Source: Crotophaga sulcirostris
Taxonomy: Eukaryota > Chordata > Aves > Cuculiformes > Crotophagidae
Assembly: GCA_013397455.1 (NCBI GenBank)
Contig: VYZB01000097.1
Span: forward strand, 637,508 to 701,507
Length of the DNA: 64,000 nt
Reading direction: 5' to 3'
The translations under genes were made by a program, and so were the position numbers. The notes beneath the pieces are model-generated. The model was not told the origin of the DNA and made no database searches. It saw only the letters and a list, made by a program, of their open reading frames with translations. This document shows positions 25,928 through 36,539 of this stretch, piece after piece; the stretch's first letter is position 1; each line of letters opens with the position of its first letter.

Positions 25928-26794
25928 GTTAACAAAAATGGTTGACACTCCGGAGGGCAGAGAGACCCTGCAGAGGAATCTGGACAAATAAGAGAGCTGG
26001 GCAATCACCAACCATATGAAGTTTAACAAGGGCAAATGCCTGGTATGGCACCTGGGACACGGCATCCCTAGATACACATACAGACTGGGGAGCAAGAGGC
26101 TGTAGAGTAGCCCCGTGGAGAGGGACCTTGGGGTTCTGGTCAACAGCAAGCTGAACATGAGCCAACAGTGAGCCCTGGCAGCCAGGAGGGCCAAACATGT
26201 CCTGGAGTGCATCAAGTACAGTATTGCCAGCCGGGCGAGGGAGGGGATTGTCCCACTCTGCTCTGCACTGGTGTGGCCCCACCTTGAGTACTGGATGCAG
26301 TTTTGGGTGCCACAGTATAAGAAGAACGTCAGCCTACTGGAGAGTATCCAGAGGAGGGCCACAAAGCTGTTGAAGGGTCTAGAGGAGAAATCATGTGAGG
26401 AGAAGCTGAAGTCACTTGGTCTGTTCAACCTGGAGAAGAGAAGACTGAGGGGGGACCTCACAGCTGTCTACTGTTCCCTCACAAGGGAAGGAGGAGGAGC
26501 AGGCACTGATCTCTTCTTGCTAGCGATCAAAGATAGGACTTGAGGTAATGGCAGGAAGATGTGTCAGGGGAGGTTTTGGTTGGATATTAGGAAGAGGTTC
26601 TTCACCCAGAGGGTGGTGGAGCACTGGAACAGCTCCCCAGGAGAAGCAGTCACAGCACCAAGCCTGACAATATTCAAGAAGCATTTGGACAATGCCCTCA
26701 GACACAGGATGTGAATGTTAGGATTATCCTATGCAGGGTAGGTGTTGGACTCAATGATCCTTGTGGGTCCTTTCCAGTTCAGGTCATTCTATGT
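25928..26794 (+). mobile_element. CR1 LINE fragment, ORF2 C-terminal part plus 3' end
   Basis: Translating forward gives a nearly continuous CR1 ORF2 C-terminal region: DTPEGRETLQRNLDK (about 25944-25988), then [53 protein letters not shown] (stops removed), LESIQRRATKLLKGLEE (about 26337-26387), FNLEKRRLRGDL, DIRKRFFTQRVVEHWN (about 26585-26632), and APSLTIFKKHLDNALRH. Several single-base in-frame stops interrupt it, for example TAA at 25989-25991, so it is inactive. It ends with the 3' landmark 'tccttgtgggtcctttccag' and one ATTCTATG octamer (26786-26793). It belongs to a different CR1 subfamily from the copy at 43290, judged by its 3' terminal wording. The copy is 5'-truncated, as usual. 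Confidence 0.9.
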
Positions 26795-28421
26795 CTAAAC
26801 ACTGCTGGCTACGGAGGGAAGTCATTTACACTGGGGAATTACCCTCAGAAGAAACTTCTCAGCAAGAAGAAAAAGCATTAAATTAAACACTAAAGTAAAG
26901 ATGAAAATAAAATACATGTGTATTACAGAGAACATATATGCAAAATGTTTTAATGGTTGTAAAGCCCCATAATTTTTTCTATTGTGAAAAAAGAATTCTA
27001 TTGTGAATTAGAAATCCCTTTATGCTACTTGTGTGACTAAGCTTGCATGACTCACGCATTAGGCTTTGCCAGTCACGGACAATTGTGTGACCATGCCCAT
27101 TGTGCTATAATAAACACTCTCTGCTGTCCTCTGCTCAGCACATGGTTTCTTCATTTTCTCTCCTTGCAGGGCATTAACCTCAGTTGCTATTCTCGTCCTC
27201 ATGGTGCCAGATAAAGAAATGGCTCAAGTACAGAACTGGAATGAGACACATGACAGACAATGAAATATGTGAGTAGGAACCTTCTGTACAATCATAGGCG
27301 TGGGTTAAACATTGATGATATTTGGGAAGAGATTTGCCATGACCATGTTGCAGAAAATTATTTGGCATGAACTGCCTTAGAGAGCATAGAGAAGAGCTAG
27401 TTATAAACCAAGACCTTAAACTTAATTTCAGGCATGGACAGCCTGAAGCACAATCAGCCTAAACTTTCAGTAGTACTACTCAATGAAAAGAACATGTTGG
27501 ATTTTTCTATGTAGCCTCTTTTTTCTCCCCTCTCCTTTGATGAGATCAGGGGTCAAAAGCCTAGCAATTCTTGCTATAAAATCTTCAGACTGAGAAGAAA
27601 TTATAATTTTAAAATCCTCTATGCCTTTATTTTTTCTTATTTTCCCTGATCCCTTACAGACTAAGTTTGTGTTCTTCTCTTTCGAAATAAAAACGAGGAA
27701 GGATGGATTCTGGGCAGAAAACACATATCTGTTTACCTGGTTAAAAAAAGGACATAGGCCAATGAAAAACTGGTATTCTCTTTCCTTGAACTGAGATGAA
27801 AAAAAACAATCCTGCTACCTGTTCACACAGCTCCTAAGGAATGGTCTTGACTGTAATTGTTGTGTATCCTTGACCAGCTGTCTTCATAAGTGTTTCTCAC
27901 ACTGCATGCAGACCACCAGCAAATACCTTCCCTGAGCTCAGCACTGCATGATGTCTCTGGGCTATGGTCCTTGGAGACCCACATGTTCCAGAAGGTAAAC
28001 TGTGGCTACACTAGAAGCTGCCTTTGTAAGCTGGCTTTCCATACAGAGAGACAACCTGAGTCTGAGAGCAGACATGTGTTTCTACTTGAGCCCATATCAC
28101 TTGCTCAATCAGGACACCTGCAATAGTGCACCTTAACAAATTCAAGTTGGGATCCTGCTCCTACAATCCACAGAAGGGCCTGTTGAAATTGCTGCTTACA
28201 TCTAATACTAATAAACTAAGTATTTCTAGACACTGAGGCCAATGGGCTTGGAGCAGCCCACATCCATGCTAACAAGCTGTTTACAAGAGGGCATGCAGAT
28301 TGCCTGTTGGGGATGGCTGCTGAAATGGTCCAGCTGCCAGACCTGCCTGGCAGCTGCTGGGGACATCATTGTTTTTAACAGTCCCAATTCAAGATGGGCA
28401 CTTCCTAACAGTTCATGAGCA
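26795..28421. other. Unique non-coding DNA
   Basis: No exon or known repeat. An 11-bp block TTCTATTGTGA recurs at about 26978 and 26996. AATAAACACTCTC near 27110 followed by TCTGCTCAGCACA looks superficially like a polyadenylation region, but no gene or paired LTR ends were found around it. Confidence 0.45.
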
Positions 28422-28588
28422 CACAGTATCACAGTATCACGGTATCACAAGGTTGGAAAGGACCTCTGAGATCATTGAGTCCAACCTATAACCCAACACT
28501 AACACCAACCCATCGTCTAAACCATGGCACTGAGTGCCTCATCCAATCTCACAGTATCACAGTAACATCCAATCTCACAGTATCACAG
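28422..28588 (-). mobile_element. Short CR1 3' end with duplicated junction sequence
   Basis: The plus strand opens with three CACAGTAT-type octamers (28422-28445), then AAGGTTGGAAAGGACCTCTG and CCAACCTATAACCCAACACT, the antisense 3' end of the same CR1 subfamily as the nested copy at 9298-9530. CR1 homology stops after CATCCAATCT (28540-28549). It is followed by CACAGTATCACAG, TAA and then a second CATCCAATCTCACAGTATCACAG, so a 23-bp unit is present twice (28540-28562 and 28566-28588). The truncated inner end therefore carries copies of the element's own tail octamer, which is unusual. Confidence 0.8.
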
Positions 28589-31500
28589 GCAACCACAGTG
28601 AGCTTAAACTTAATACTATAAACAGATAAACAAGAGGTTTTGTCTATAGATGTTAAAGCAGTATTTAGGCAGATTGATGAGTGTACTGTCTAAGTTTTGG
28701 GAACATCCTGCTTTTTCTAAAAGATACGCCACAATTTACAGAAAGCCCAGAATAGTTTAAAAACCCCTTCCTGTACCTCTACATTAGCCCAGAGGGGACT
28801 TTCAGTTTTAGGCTGTCTGAAAGTTGATCCATGCCATGTTTGCTGCCCTGCCCCTCCTCCAGGAGATGTGATTTCACACTAGGCTTTTAGAGAATTAAAA
28901 TGCAGAAGCTCAGACAAATGGGCATCAGAATCCATCAACCAAAAGTTTGAATAAAAATTGCTTTAATTCAAAGAAAAGTGCCTTGTAAGGTCAGAACACA
29001 CAAATATTAACTAGAGGGTATACAAGCTAGTGTTAAGAAATGTCCCACTGACTTCAAAAGACTTCTACTATTAAACACACCTCACCAGCTGTATTTTGAA
29101 TCAAGACTTTTTCTGTTCTAGCCAACATAAACTCAGAACAAAGAGAAGAACCTTACCTGAAATAGTTTAAGAAAAATGCCATTGCCCAGTTGTATCTCCA
29201 TTTTTACACTAATTTTTTGTTGCTTGCAAGCTAGTGAACAAGGCTGGGGAACATCTCTTTTCACTGAATGTTTTATTATTTTAGCCTTATTTCTTTGCTT
29301 TGTGTTATTTTCTGTTTCTTACAGTAGGGGAAATGTACAAATGAGAACATCACCTATTTTTGACACTAAGATTAGGAATGTAAACACAAGTCAGGACATA
29401 TTTCCCTGTGGCTGGGCTATTATCAGAGGTATTTCGTGGAACTGTGCCTTTCACTTCAGTTATGGCTTATCTTCTTGTATTTAACAGGCACAGCTGATGC
29501 CATGTTGGTAAACCAGAAATGCTCTGAGGCTTTTCACTTTGGAACTGCTTGATTTAGTGGTAGATTTTTTATTATTATTTAAATACATTTGCCTTCTTTT
29601 CCTTCATTCTGTTTCAACTAGATTCAGATATAGTTCCACTGGACCTCACAGATACAGCAATATTAGTTGGGAAGGAAAAAACAGTACAGAGATTTATCTC
29701 CCTGCTGAGGAAATTTGAATGTGCACTTGTGTTTTAGTAAGCAGCTCTGTTGTGTGTAGCAGTCAATTTCCTCAATTATAAAGTCCTTTAGTGTCCCAAA
29801 CCAAGGCATTTGGATATCTAAGTGAAGCCTCCTGAAGGATTTAATTGGGGAGCTTTCTTCAAAAGCTAGGTCAGGGCACTAAGTACATGATGCTCGAGAA
29901 TATATTAGTTTTCAAAGATGATGTAAATCATACTGTCATGGGAAAGATGGGCTGAGAGAGACTACCTAGAACTTCCTTTGCGTTAGTGCAGGATCAATTG
30001 CAGCCTTGTATGTCCTGACAGGTTTCTTAATGTATTGGTGTGGCTTGGGTTTTCCAGTATTTCCTCATGTCTAACTTGAACCTGTCTTGCTGCAGTTTAT
30101 CGATTATCAATTTATCAAGCTTTTCATGAGATTGAAGTATTCAATCCTAACACCTCACAAGTTCACTCTTCTTCGGTAAGCAATTCACTTTTTCATTTTT
30201 CATCATATATTATGTTTTAAACTATATTACACATTTAATTTGCCGTTTTCCAGGTCTTCTCTGACTTGAGCTTGGTCAGAATAGGATCCTCTATCGCAGC
30301 TAACGTCTTATCAGAGTATTTTACGTATCTTGCAGGCTAGACATGCCTTTATGTGTCCCAGTATGAAATTTATATATTTCTTGCAAAAGAATGGTGCTGT
30401 GATTCTAAATGCTTTCTTCCTCATCTAGGATGGTTAAAAAACGAAGGTACCTCTTCCCAGTTCCAGCATAAGTACTGGAATCAAAATTCTCCATATAGCT
30501 TTAATTTAACTATTTTTCTTAACATTTATGTAAGTAAGAAATTACTTTTTTTACAGATAGTCATGTGAGTTCTCTTCAACTAATTTGGTAATTATAACAA
30601 ATGAGTAGTGACTAGAAGTATGTATATTGATACAAGGAAGATCCTTTTTGTTTCCCAAAATGATATCTATCATCAACTAACCTTGTTCTCCTGCAATAAT
30701 TCTTAATTATTCCTGCAATATATACTGTCTCTGGAAAAATTAGATACCATCAGAAAAAGGCAAATATTACATAAGACCAAAATTTGTGTTAAACTGATAA
30801 GTAATGTAACACTTCAGTATAGTAGAGATTTGTAATGATCCATAACTCTATTGCCAAAGCATAGCTATATATTGGCAAGTGTAAGTCCTCTCTTATATAT
30901 TACTTAATATATAGCTTTATTTTGTTGTAAGAGTGGAGATCCCTTACATTTCATTAAATAGAGAAACTTTGGAATTAAAAACATTTGTAAAACACTTAAA
31001 ATTTTTGGCTGAATACTGCTACGTTGCGAGTGTAAAATATTTCACACGAGAAAGTGCTAAAAGTAGATAGTAAGTACAAAATAGTCTTACTTGTTATTTT
31101 AATAAATATTATATTTATAATCCCATTTAAATTCACTTTACCAATTCTTAGTCAACAAAACTGCTTCACAGGTGAACTATATTAAAGCTAACTCTGTAAA
31201 GTGTATTGCTTTTAGGAACAGTTCTGAAAAGCAATGGTTTTCAGGCTGCGACCCTGATTCATGGTTATTGCCCTTTATTTTTCCATCCTACCTCTTGGCA
31301 GCTTTGAGTATGTTTTTTGCTGTGTCATCTTTGACCTACCATGTTAATTGTTATGAGTTTTAATTAATTTAAGAATTTATCAGATTATTTTTTAATGAAA
31401 AACAAAAGACTGCAGAAAACAATTTTCCAAGAAATGTGTATTAGAACCAAATTTGACCTCGTTTGTGAATCTTGCCTGGAATTTTTTTTTGATACTTCTC

Positions 31501-34333
31501 ATTTCTCTAGCCTGGGTGAAAGAGTGAGGAAAATGTGAGCACACCTGATGGCTCAAGTCCAGCACTACTGCAAGTGTATGGAAGGACGTCATTGGTATGC
31601 TTAAAATAATATTTGAATAATGCTTAAATAAATATATTTTAAAATAAACTATTGTTTCCCACCACCATTTCCACCAGTTGGATTAATTTTTACATTTAAC
31701 AAAATATTTACACCACATGCCAAGGAAATATCTTCCTTATAGATGTTGTCAGACCCTTTATTAAATTCTGGAAACTCATACAGAAGTGATTTTGATGTTT
31801 AGAGGCAAACAGCCTCCTGAATTGAAACTCTTAGTTAGACAAAATGTTCATAGCTAATCTTCTGCGTCCATGTCTTCTTCTTTGTCTCTACTTCAAAACC
31901 ACCATCTCATAAGTGGAAGACCACATGGCTGGAACGTATTTCCATCGCAGGTAAGTGTGTTTGTTATTGCATATCAAAACTACCATTAGAATTATGCACA
32001 CTTGCTGAGCCACATGTGGTGTCCCTATAAATATTCCCCCTTTCAGTATCTATTTTGGACTTCGACCACAAAGTGGTGCTGTTGCAGAAGCTAACGGCTA
32101 ATAGGGAACGCCAGCTCCCAGCTTCTATAATGATACAAGACATGCATTAAACCCAATAAAATTTTTATTCATTCACACAATCACATGCATATCTTCTCTA
32201 TAAATATTCATTTTTTAACATCAAACGCAATTACTTTGGTATCTATTAATATGCAGAGAAAAATATATGTCTTCAAAGTGTACAAAATATTACATATTTT
32301 GAAGTCTGATCAAGTGACTAATTAATCAGATCAATGCCTAGTAATTATTCCAATTAAAATCCACAGAATTTAAAGATGACTTCCTACAGTATGCTTTGAG
32401 CAATATTTCAAATTCCTGAAGAGATCTGTTCAAAGCAACTTTTTTTCCCCCATGTCAGAACCTCAGATCCAAGGGCTACACATAAAGTGACCATTTGGGA
32501 GTTTATTATTTCTCGTAAAAATTCAGAAACATGTTAAAAGTGTAAAAAACAAAAATCCACTTGTGCTAAGGGTTAGTGTGTAAATAAATAAATAAATACA
32601 AACTCCAACTACCCAGATTAACAGATGAAGATGTAAAAATATTTAGAAAAAAACAGCTTCAGGACAACAGATATGTCTTTAGAGGAAAGGTTGGAAAACT
32701 GCAAGGACCAAACATGTCTCAATTTTCTATAGCTGCGGAAACACCATGTCTACAATGCTTTTTACAGTGCACACATATTTGGCAAGATGAAGGTGTCACA
32801 TCTCAAATTACAAGGCGTCTGATTGCCCACAGACCCAGACACACGTAGAAGGCAAAACCCCTCAATTTGTGCAAACTGCCTGGCTCTGATAGGTTTGCCT
32901 CCCATCAGAGGCAGGCAGCCCCTCACCTAGGACATTAACTTGTAGCCTACTTATTTTCCTTCATTTTTTTTTGCTGGGGTAGGTGCAAATGCGAAGTTCC
33001 CAAAGTTCCGGGGCTAGGAGTTCCCCGGCTAGGGGGCTGCCTTCAGATGCTTAACCCTTTGTCTACCTCTGGGGGAGCATTCACCAACCACAAGAAAATG
33101 TTCTGTTCCTAGCAATGTTTGTCTACTTCAGGAGATTAAAAGCTGAGTCATATTTTAGGCATTTCTCAGGTCTGACTACAGTGCTGGGGCGGGTAGAATT
33201 TAATCCTGATTCCTTCCTCTTAGCTGAAAAAAAAAGCTCTAAGAAAGGATGGAAACTGCATTTCGTCAAATGAGGAAGACAAAAGGACTACAGTTATTAA
33301 AGATCGAGCGGGTTTTTTTGACTGGCAAAGCAGCAAGTTTTAGCAGAAAATTCTTAGTAGGCAACAGTGGAAGATGATTCCTTTTGCATCTAAGCAGTTA
33401 CATAGATTAAGTGATTCGGAGCACTTATGAAACAGATACAATTTGTAGAGTTCAGAGTTCTCTAAATAGGATTATTTTATGGTTGAAAAAAGTCAGATAA
33501 AGGACAACCACAAACAACACCACTGACCATGTTTCAAACCACAGTGGAAAATATTTCAATAAAACTGTGCCTAACTATCTAGGTAGATGAAAATATTTTA
33601 GAGAATATGATACAATGCTTTGACAGTTTGAGAGGGCTAATCATCCTTACACAGGGAGGGGGGAGAGTAAAAGAAATCCTTGGTTAAATAAAAAAGAAAA
33701 TCTTCATGAGCTGCTAAAGGAAGTATTCTTTCAGGAAACAATCTGGTGGTTCTAAAGATTTGAAGTGTTGTGTCATTTCTTATACGACCATATTCTCATG
33801 GTTATGACTTGCTCAATTATGCTTGAATCAAATAGAAAAGAAAGATGACTTAAGCATGTAAATTTAGAGGGAGACTTAGAGGCATGCAGCTAAAATTATC
33901 AGCCATCTCTGTGAGCGATCACTCTAAATAAAAAGTTTGGAAACCAGTCGCTGCTGGTTGCTGATGAACTTTCCATGTTTTTGGCACTCCCCATCCTTTA
34001 CTTAATGGACTAATCTACAAATCAAAACAGGAGGAATATCTGGACACAAATTGATGCTAAGGTCTGTTCTTATCAGTGACTATTTCTCCCAAAACTTTTT
34101 TGTGTCACGGAGAGTGACTCGGTTGACAGAAATGTTGACCAAAGAAATAATTTTTCCTAAGATTTGGAAGTAATTAAATTAAAAAAAGAATAAAATAAAG
34201 AGGAGCCAGAGGGAGAAAGCAGAATCTTATGGCATTCTAGTTCTGTGTCTTTAGTTCACCTGTTTTACATGTCCTGTAATGACTTCTGAATATGGGTAAG
34301 AATAGCAACACATGCTGGCAGTTTGACCAAAGG
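28589..34333. other. Unique AT-rich non-coding DNA
   Basis: No recognised exon, RNA gene or repeat family. A perfect splice-donor-like CAG|GTAAGT occurs at 31948-31956, but no matching acceptor or meaningful open frame supports an exon. The open frame 29176-29484 (plus, 102 codons) is hydrophobic in its middle but unrecognised. Confidence 0.5.
32581..32598. repeat. Microsatellite (TAAA)n
   Basis: Four and a half uninterrupted units of TAAA. A simple repeat with no further implication. Confidence 0.9.
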
Positions 34334-34425
34334 GTGTGCGTGTGCATGTGTGTGAGTGTGCATGTGGGAGACAGAGAGAGTATGGGGGGGGGAGAGGAGG
34401 GAGGGGGGAGAGTGGATGGACCATT
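34334..34425. repeat. Compound GT / GA / G-rich simple repeat
   Basis: An imperfect GT repeat with GTGTGCATGTGTGTGAGTGT wording (about 34334-34368) grades into AGACAGAGAGAG and then a G-rich purine run that includes nine G in a row (34384-34392) and GGGAGGGGGG. The overlapping open frames on both strands here come from this low-complexity composition and are not genes. Alternating GT and homopurine runs can adopt Z-DNA or triplex forms; that is general knowledge, not something shown here. Confidence 0.85.
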
Positions 34426-34759
34426 AGAGTGCAGACGCAGAAACATTCCTGCAATAAAATACTTGTCTTCTGAGAATCGCAGTCCGGAAAAGAAGGTTAT
34501 GTTTTAACAAAAGAATTCTCTAAAATGTTCCCTGGTGCTAATACTGTTCTTAATAATATGAAAAGATTTTGCCAGGAAGAGGAATAAAACTGTCAATCGG
34601 ATTTAAAAAAGAAAATAGGCACATGACGGGGTTTTATAGAGCACACAGGGGAAAAAAATGACCCTTATGAGGGTTTTGTCATTTTCAAAAAAATGCCTCA
34701 ATCTCTGAAACTAACCAACCAGGCAAGGTTATTATAAATTGTAGGTAGGGAAAGCAGAG

Positions 34760-34999
34760 CATGGCAATAAAGGGGTTAATCTGCAGAGCACAGAGCCATC
34801 TGGCTGAGCTGGTTTGTTATAATCGAGCAGATTATGTTCACGGGACTCAGAGTTTAAGGCTCCTCTCCCATAGAGCAACTCTGCACAACCCAAGCAGACC
34901 AACTTTGGGACTTTGAATGAACATATTTACATCCACCTTTCTCTTCATGTCGACTTTTCTGGAAACATTCACACCGATGCCATGGTTACTCCTACCACG
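34760..34999 (+). promoter_or_regulatory. Candidate promoter and first exon of an unidentified gene (weak)
   Basis: A TATA-like CAATAAAGG lies at 34765-34773 and a second, TTATAATC, at 34817-34824. Three TAATC-type motifs fall within 60 bp: TAATCT 34777-34782, TAATCG 34820-34825, and TAATCT on the minus strand at 34829-34834. The last two form the perfect inverted repeat ATAATC-GAGCA-GATTAT (34819-34835). Paired TAATC sites are known targets of OTX/CRX/PITX-class homeodomain proteins. An ATG at 34917 opens a 27-codon frame, partly hydrophobic (MNIFTSTFLFMSTFL at the start, MPWLLLP near the end), closing at a good splice donor, CACG|GTAAGG, after 34999. A signal peptide is possible but not typical, and the Kozak context is weak. 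I do not recognise the protein, and no partner exon was identified. It may equally be a non-coding exon, or chance. Confidence 0.2.
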
Positions 35000-35037
35000 G
35001 TAAGGGAAATTTGACGTTTTCTAATAGGGTCCTAAGA

Positions 35038-35059
35038 GGGCGGGGAGGGGAGGGGGGGG
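35038..35059 (+). other. G-quadruplex-forming motif
   Basis: GGG-C-GGGG-A-GGGG-A-GGGGGGGG has four G-runs separated by single bases, a very strong canonical quadruplex pattern. It begins 39 bp after the candidate donor at 34999. A second G-rich run follows at 35086-35098. Quadruplex motifs near the 5' end of first introns are common in vertebrate genes, which fits but does not prove the exon suggested upstream. Confidence 0.75.
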
Positions 35060-36539
35060 AGAAGGGTCCTTTAAAGAAGTATAATGGGGAGGAGGGGGTC
35101 TTGTAAGCAGTAGATCTCTCCCAAATGTTGCTTTTCCCATTGTGCCTCCTCCTTCCCCCACCTCTACTTGCCCTATAGCTTGCCTTAGTCTCTCTCCTCC
35201 TGCTCTGCACACTGTTGTTTAGGTCCCTGGCAAGAAAGCAGCAGAGCAGAAATATGAGGTGCTAAAGGAATCTGATTTAAGAGGCAAAAGCAAAGGAGAC
35301 TCTAAGTTTTATTTTAAAAGGGAAACCAGCAACTTCAGGTATAACAAAAGGGGTTGCAAATCTTGAGTGTGGATTGCAAGACCCAGCCTCAGCATACATA
35401 GCATGCTTGCCCTGAGGGAAAGTTAGAGCCCAACACAAGCAAAGTCAAAATTCCCAATTTCTAGACCTCGCCTGTCTCAGGTAACTAACTTCACTGGAGC
35501 TTTTTATTTGTTTGGTTGTTGTTGTTTTAATGTGCCAAACACAGGAAACCTATTCATGACCTTTGAATTTTTCCCCATTCTCCTCTAATCCAAACACTAA
35601 TTTCTCTAGGAGGAATTGGAGATCAAAGGATTCCCTGCACATCTGTGTCTAGGTGAAAAAGATACACTCACTTTGTGCTAGGATGGCAGGAAAACTATTC
35701 TTACGCTGCAGTTTCCAGCGTTTGCTTAGTGCCTTCTAGGAATGCAGCACACAACTAATCAACACAGATGCACATATACAGAGCAAAATAGAAAGCTGTT
35801 TCTCATCTAAACAGCTGAAATGCAGCTTAAAGCGTCAGTTACTGGCGAGTCCTTATGGAGACACCAAACTGCTATTAGCCAAGAGGGGAAAAAGTCCTTG
35901 AATGGTTTAGATAGTTTTCTGATCAGTTCTTAATCCTTCATTAAAATAAACGGGAAAGCTCTGTGTTGGTCCTATCTCTTGAACTATAAATACGCAGTGT
36001 CCAGAGAGATGGATATTTTAGATTGAATAGAGCTGCTATGCACACATTCTCTGGTTCCTATATTGCAAAACTAGTTATTTAGAGATGACTCTGTGTAAGG
36101 GCTGTTGCTTTCCCCCACTCTTTTTAAACAGACAGGGATGTGTGCTCCATGGTCCAGTCAATTGTTGTGAGCTACAACCTTTCAGAAAGCTCTCCTTTCT
36201 CTTAGGCTCATGTGATTTGTTGCATGAGGAGTGCAAACGGTATGTTAAAGTTTGCTTTTTACATTGTGCCTTCAGGAAAATACCCAGACAAACAGGAGAG
36301 ACATTCTCAGGCACAAAAATACCTGATCTGTGCAAGCCTGTAAGTGGAAGAGTGGTGCAAGAAACACCTATAAATAAGATGGAAGAAAAATGAAAATCTA
36401 ATAATTAAAAGAAAAACACACTCCGTGGCAAGACAGACAAAAGCAGTAGAGAATGGAAGATAGTTTGACATGGTTCCAGCTGCTAGTAGTAAAAAGATTG
36501 GTCTTAGATACACATGTCAGTACCAGGAGCTCTGTGTGT
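35060..36539. other. Non-coding DNA with a pyrimidine-rich tract
   Basis: From about 35146 to 35221 the plus strand is pyrimidine-rich and ends in TTGTTTAG, resembling a splice acceptor. Joining it to the donor at 34999 reaches a stop after only a few codons, so it is not supported as coding. A clean TATAAATA box occurs at 35985-35992, and a 102-codon open frame follows (36085-36393, plus), but it resembles no known protein. Confidence 0.45.

Noticed and set aside
27020..27180. Possible solo LTR end with AATAAACACTCTC followed by TCTGCTCAGCACA
   Set aside because: No paired TG...CA termini, primer-binding site, polypurine tract or target duplication could be found.
31860..31956. Exon ending at the perfect donor CAG|GTAAGT (31948-31956)
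   Set aside because: No supporting acceptor, open frame or recognisable protein; isolated donor consensus matches are common.
34917..35265. Two-exon mini-gene joining the donor at 34999 to the acceptor-like TTGTTTAG at about 35221
   Set aside because: The joined frame stops after about 14 further codons, and the intron would be unusually short and G-quadruplex-filled; no recognisable product.
35985..36393. TATAAATA box followed by a 102-codon frame as a small gene
   Set aside because: The protein is unrecognised, and TATAAATA words are frequent in AT-rich DNA (another at about 41209).
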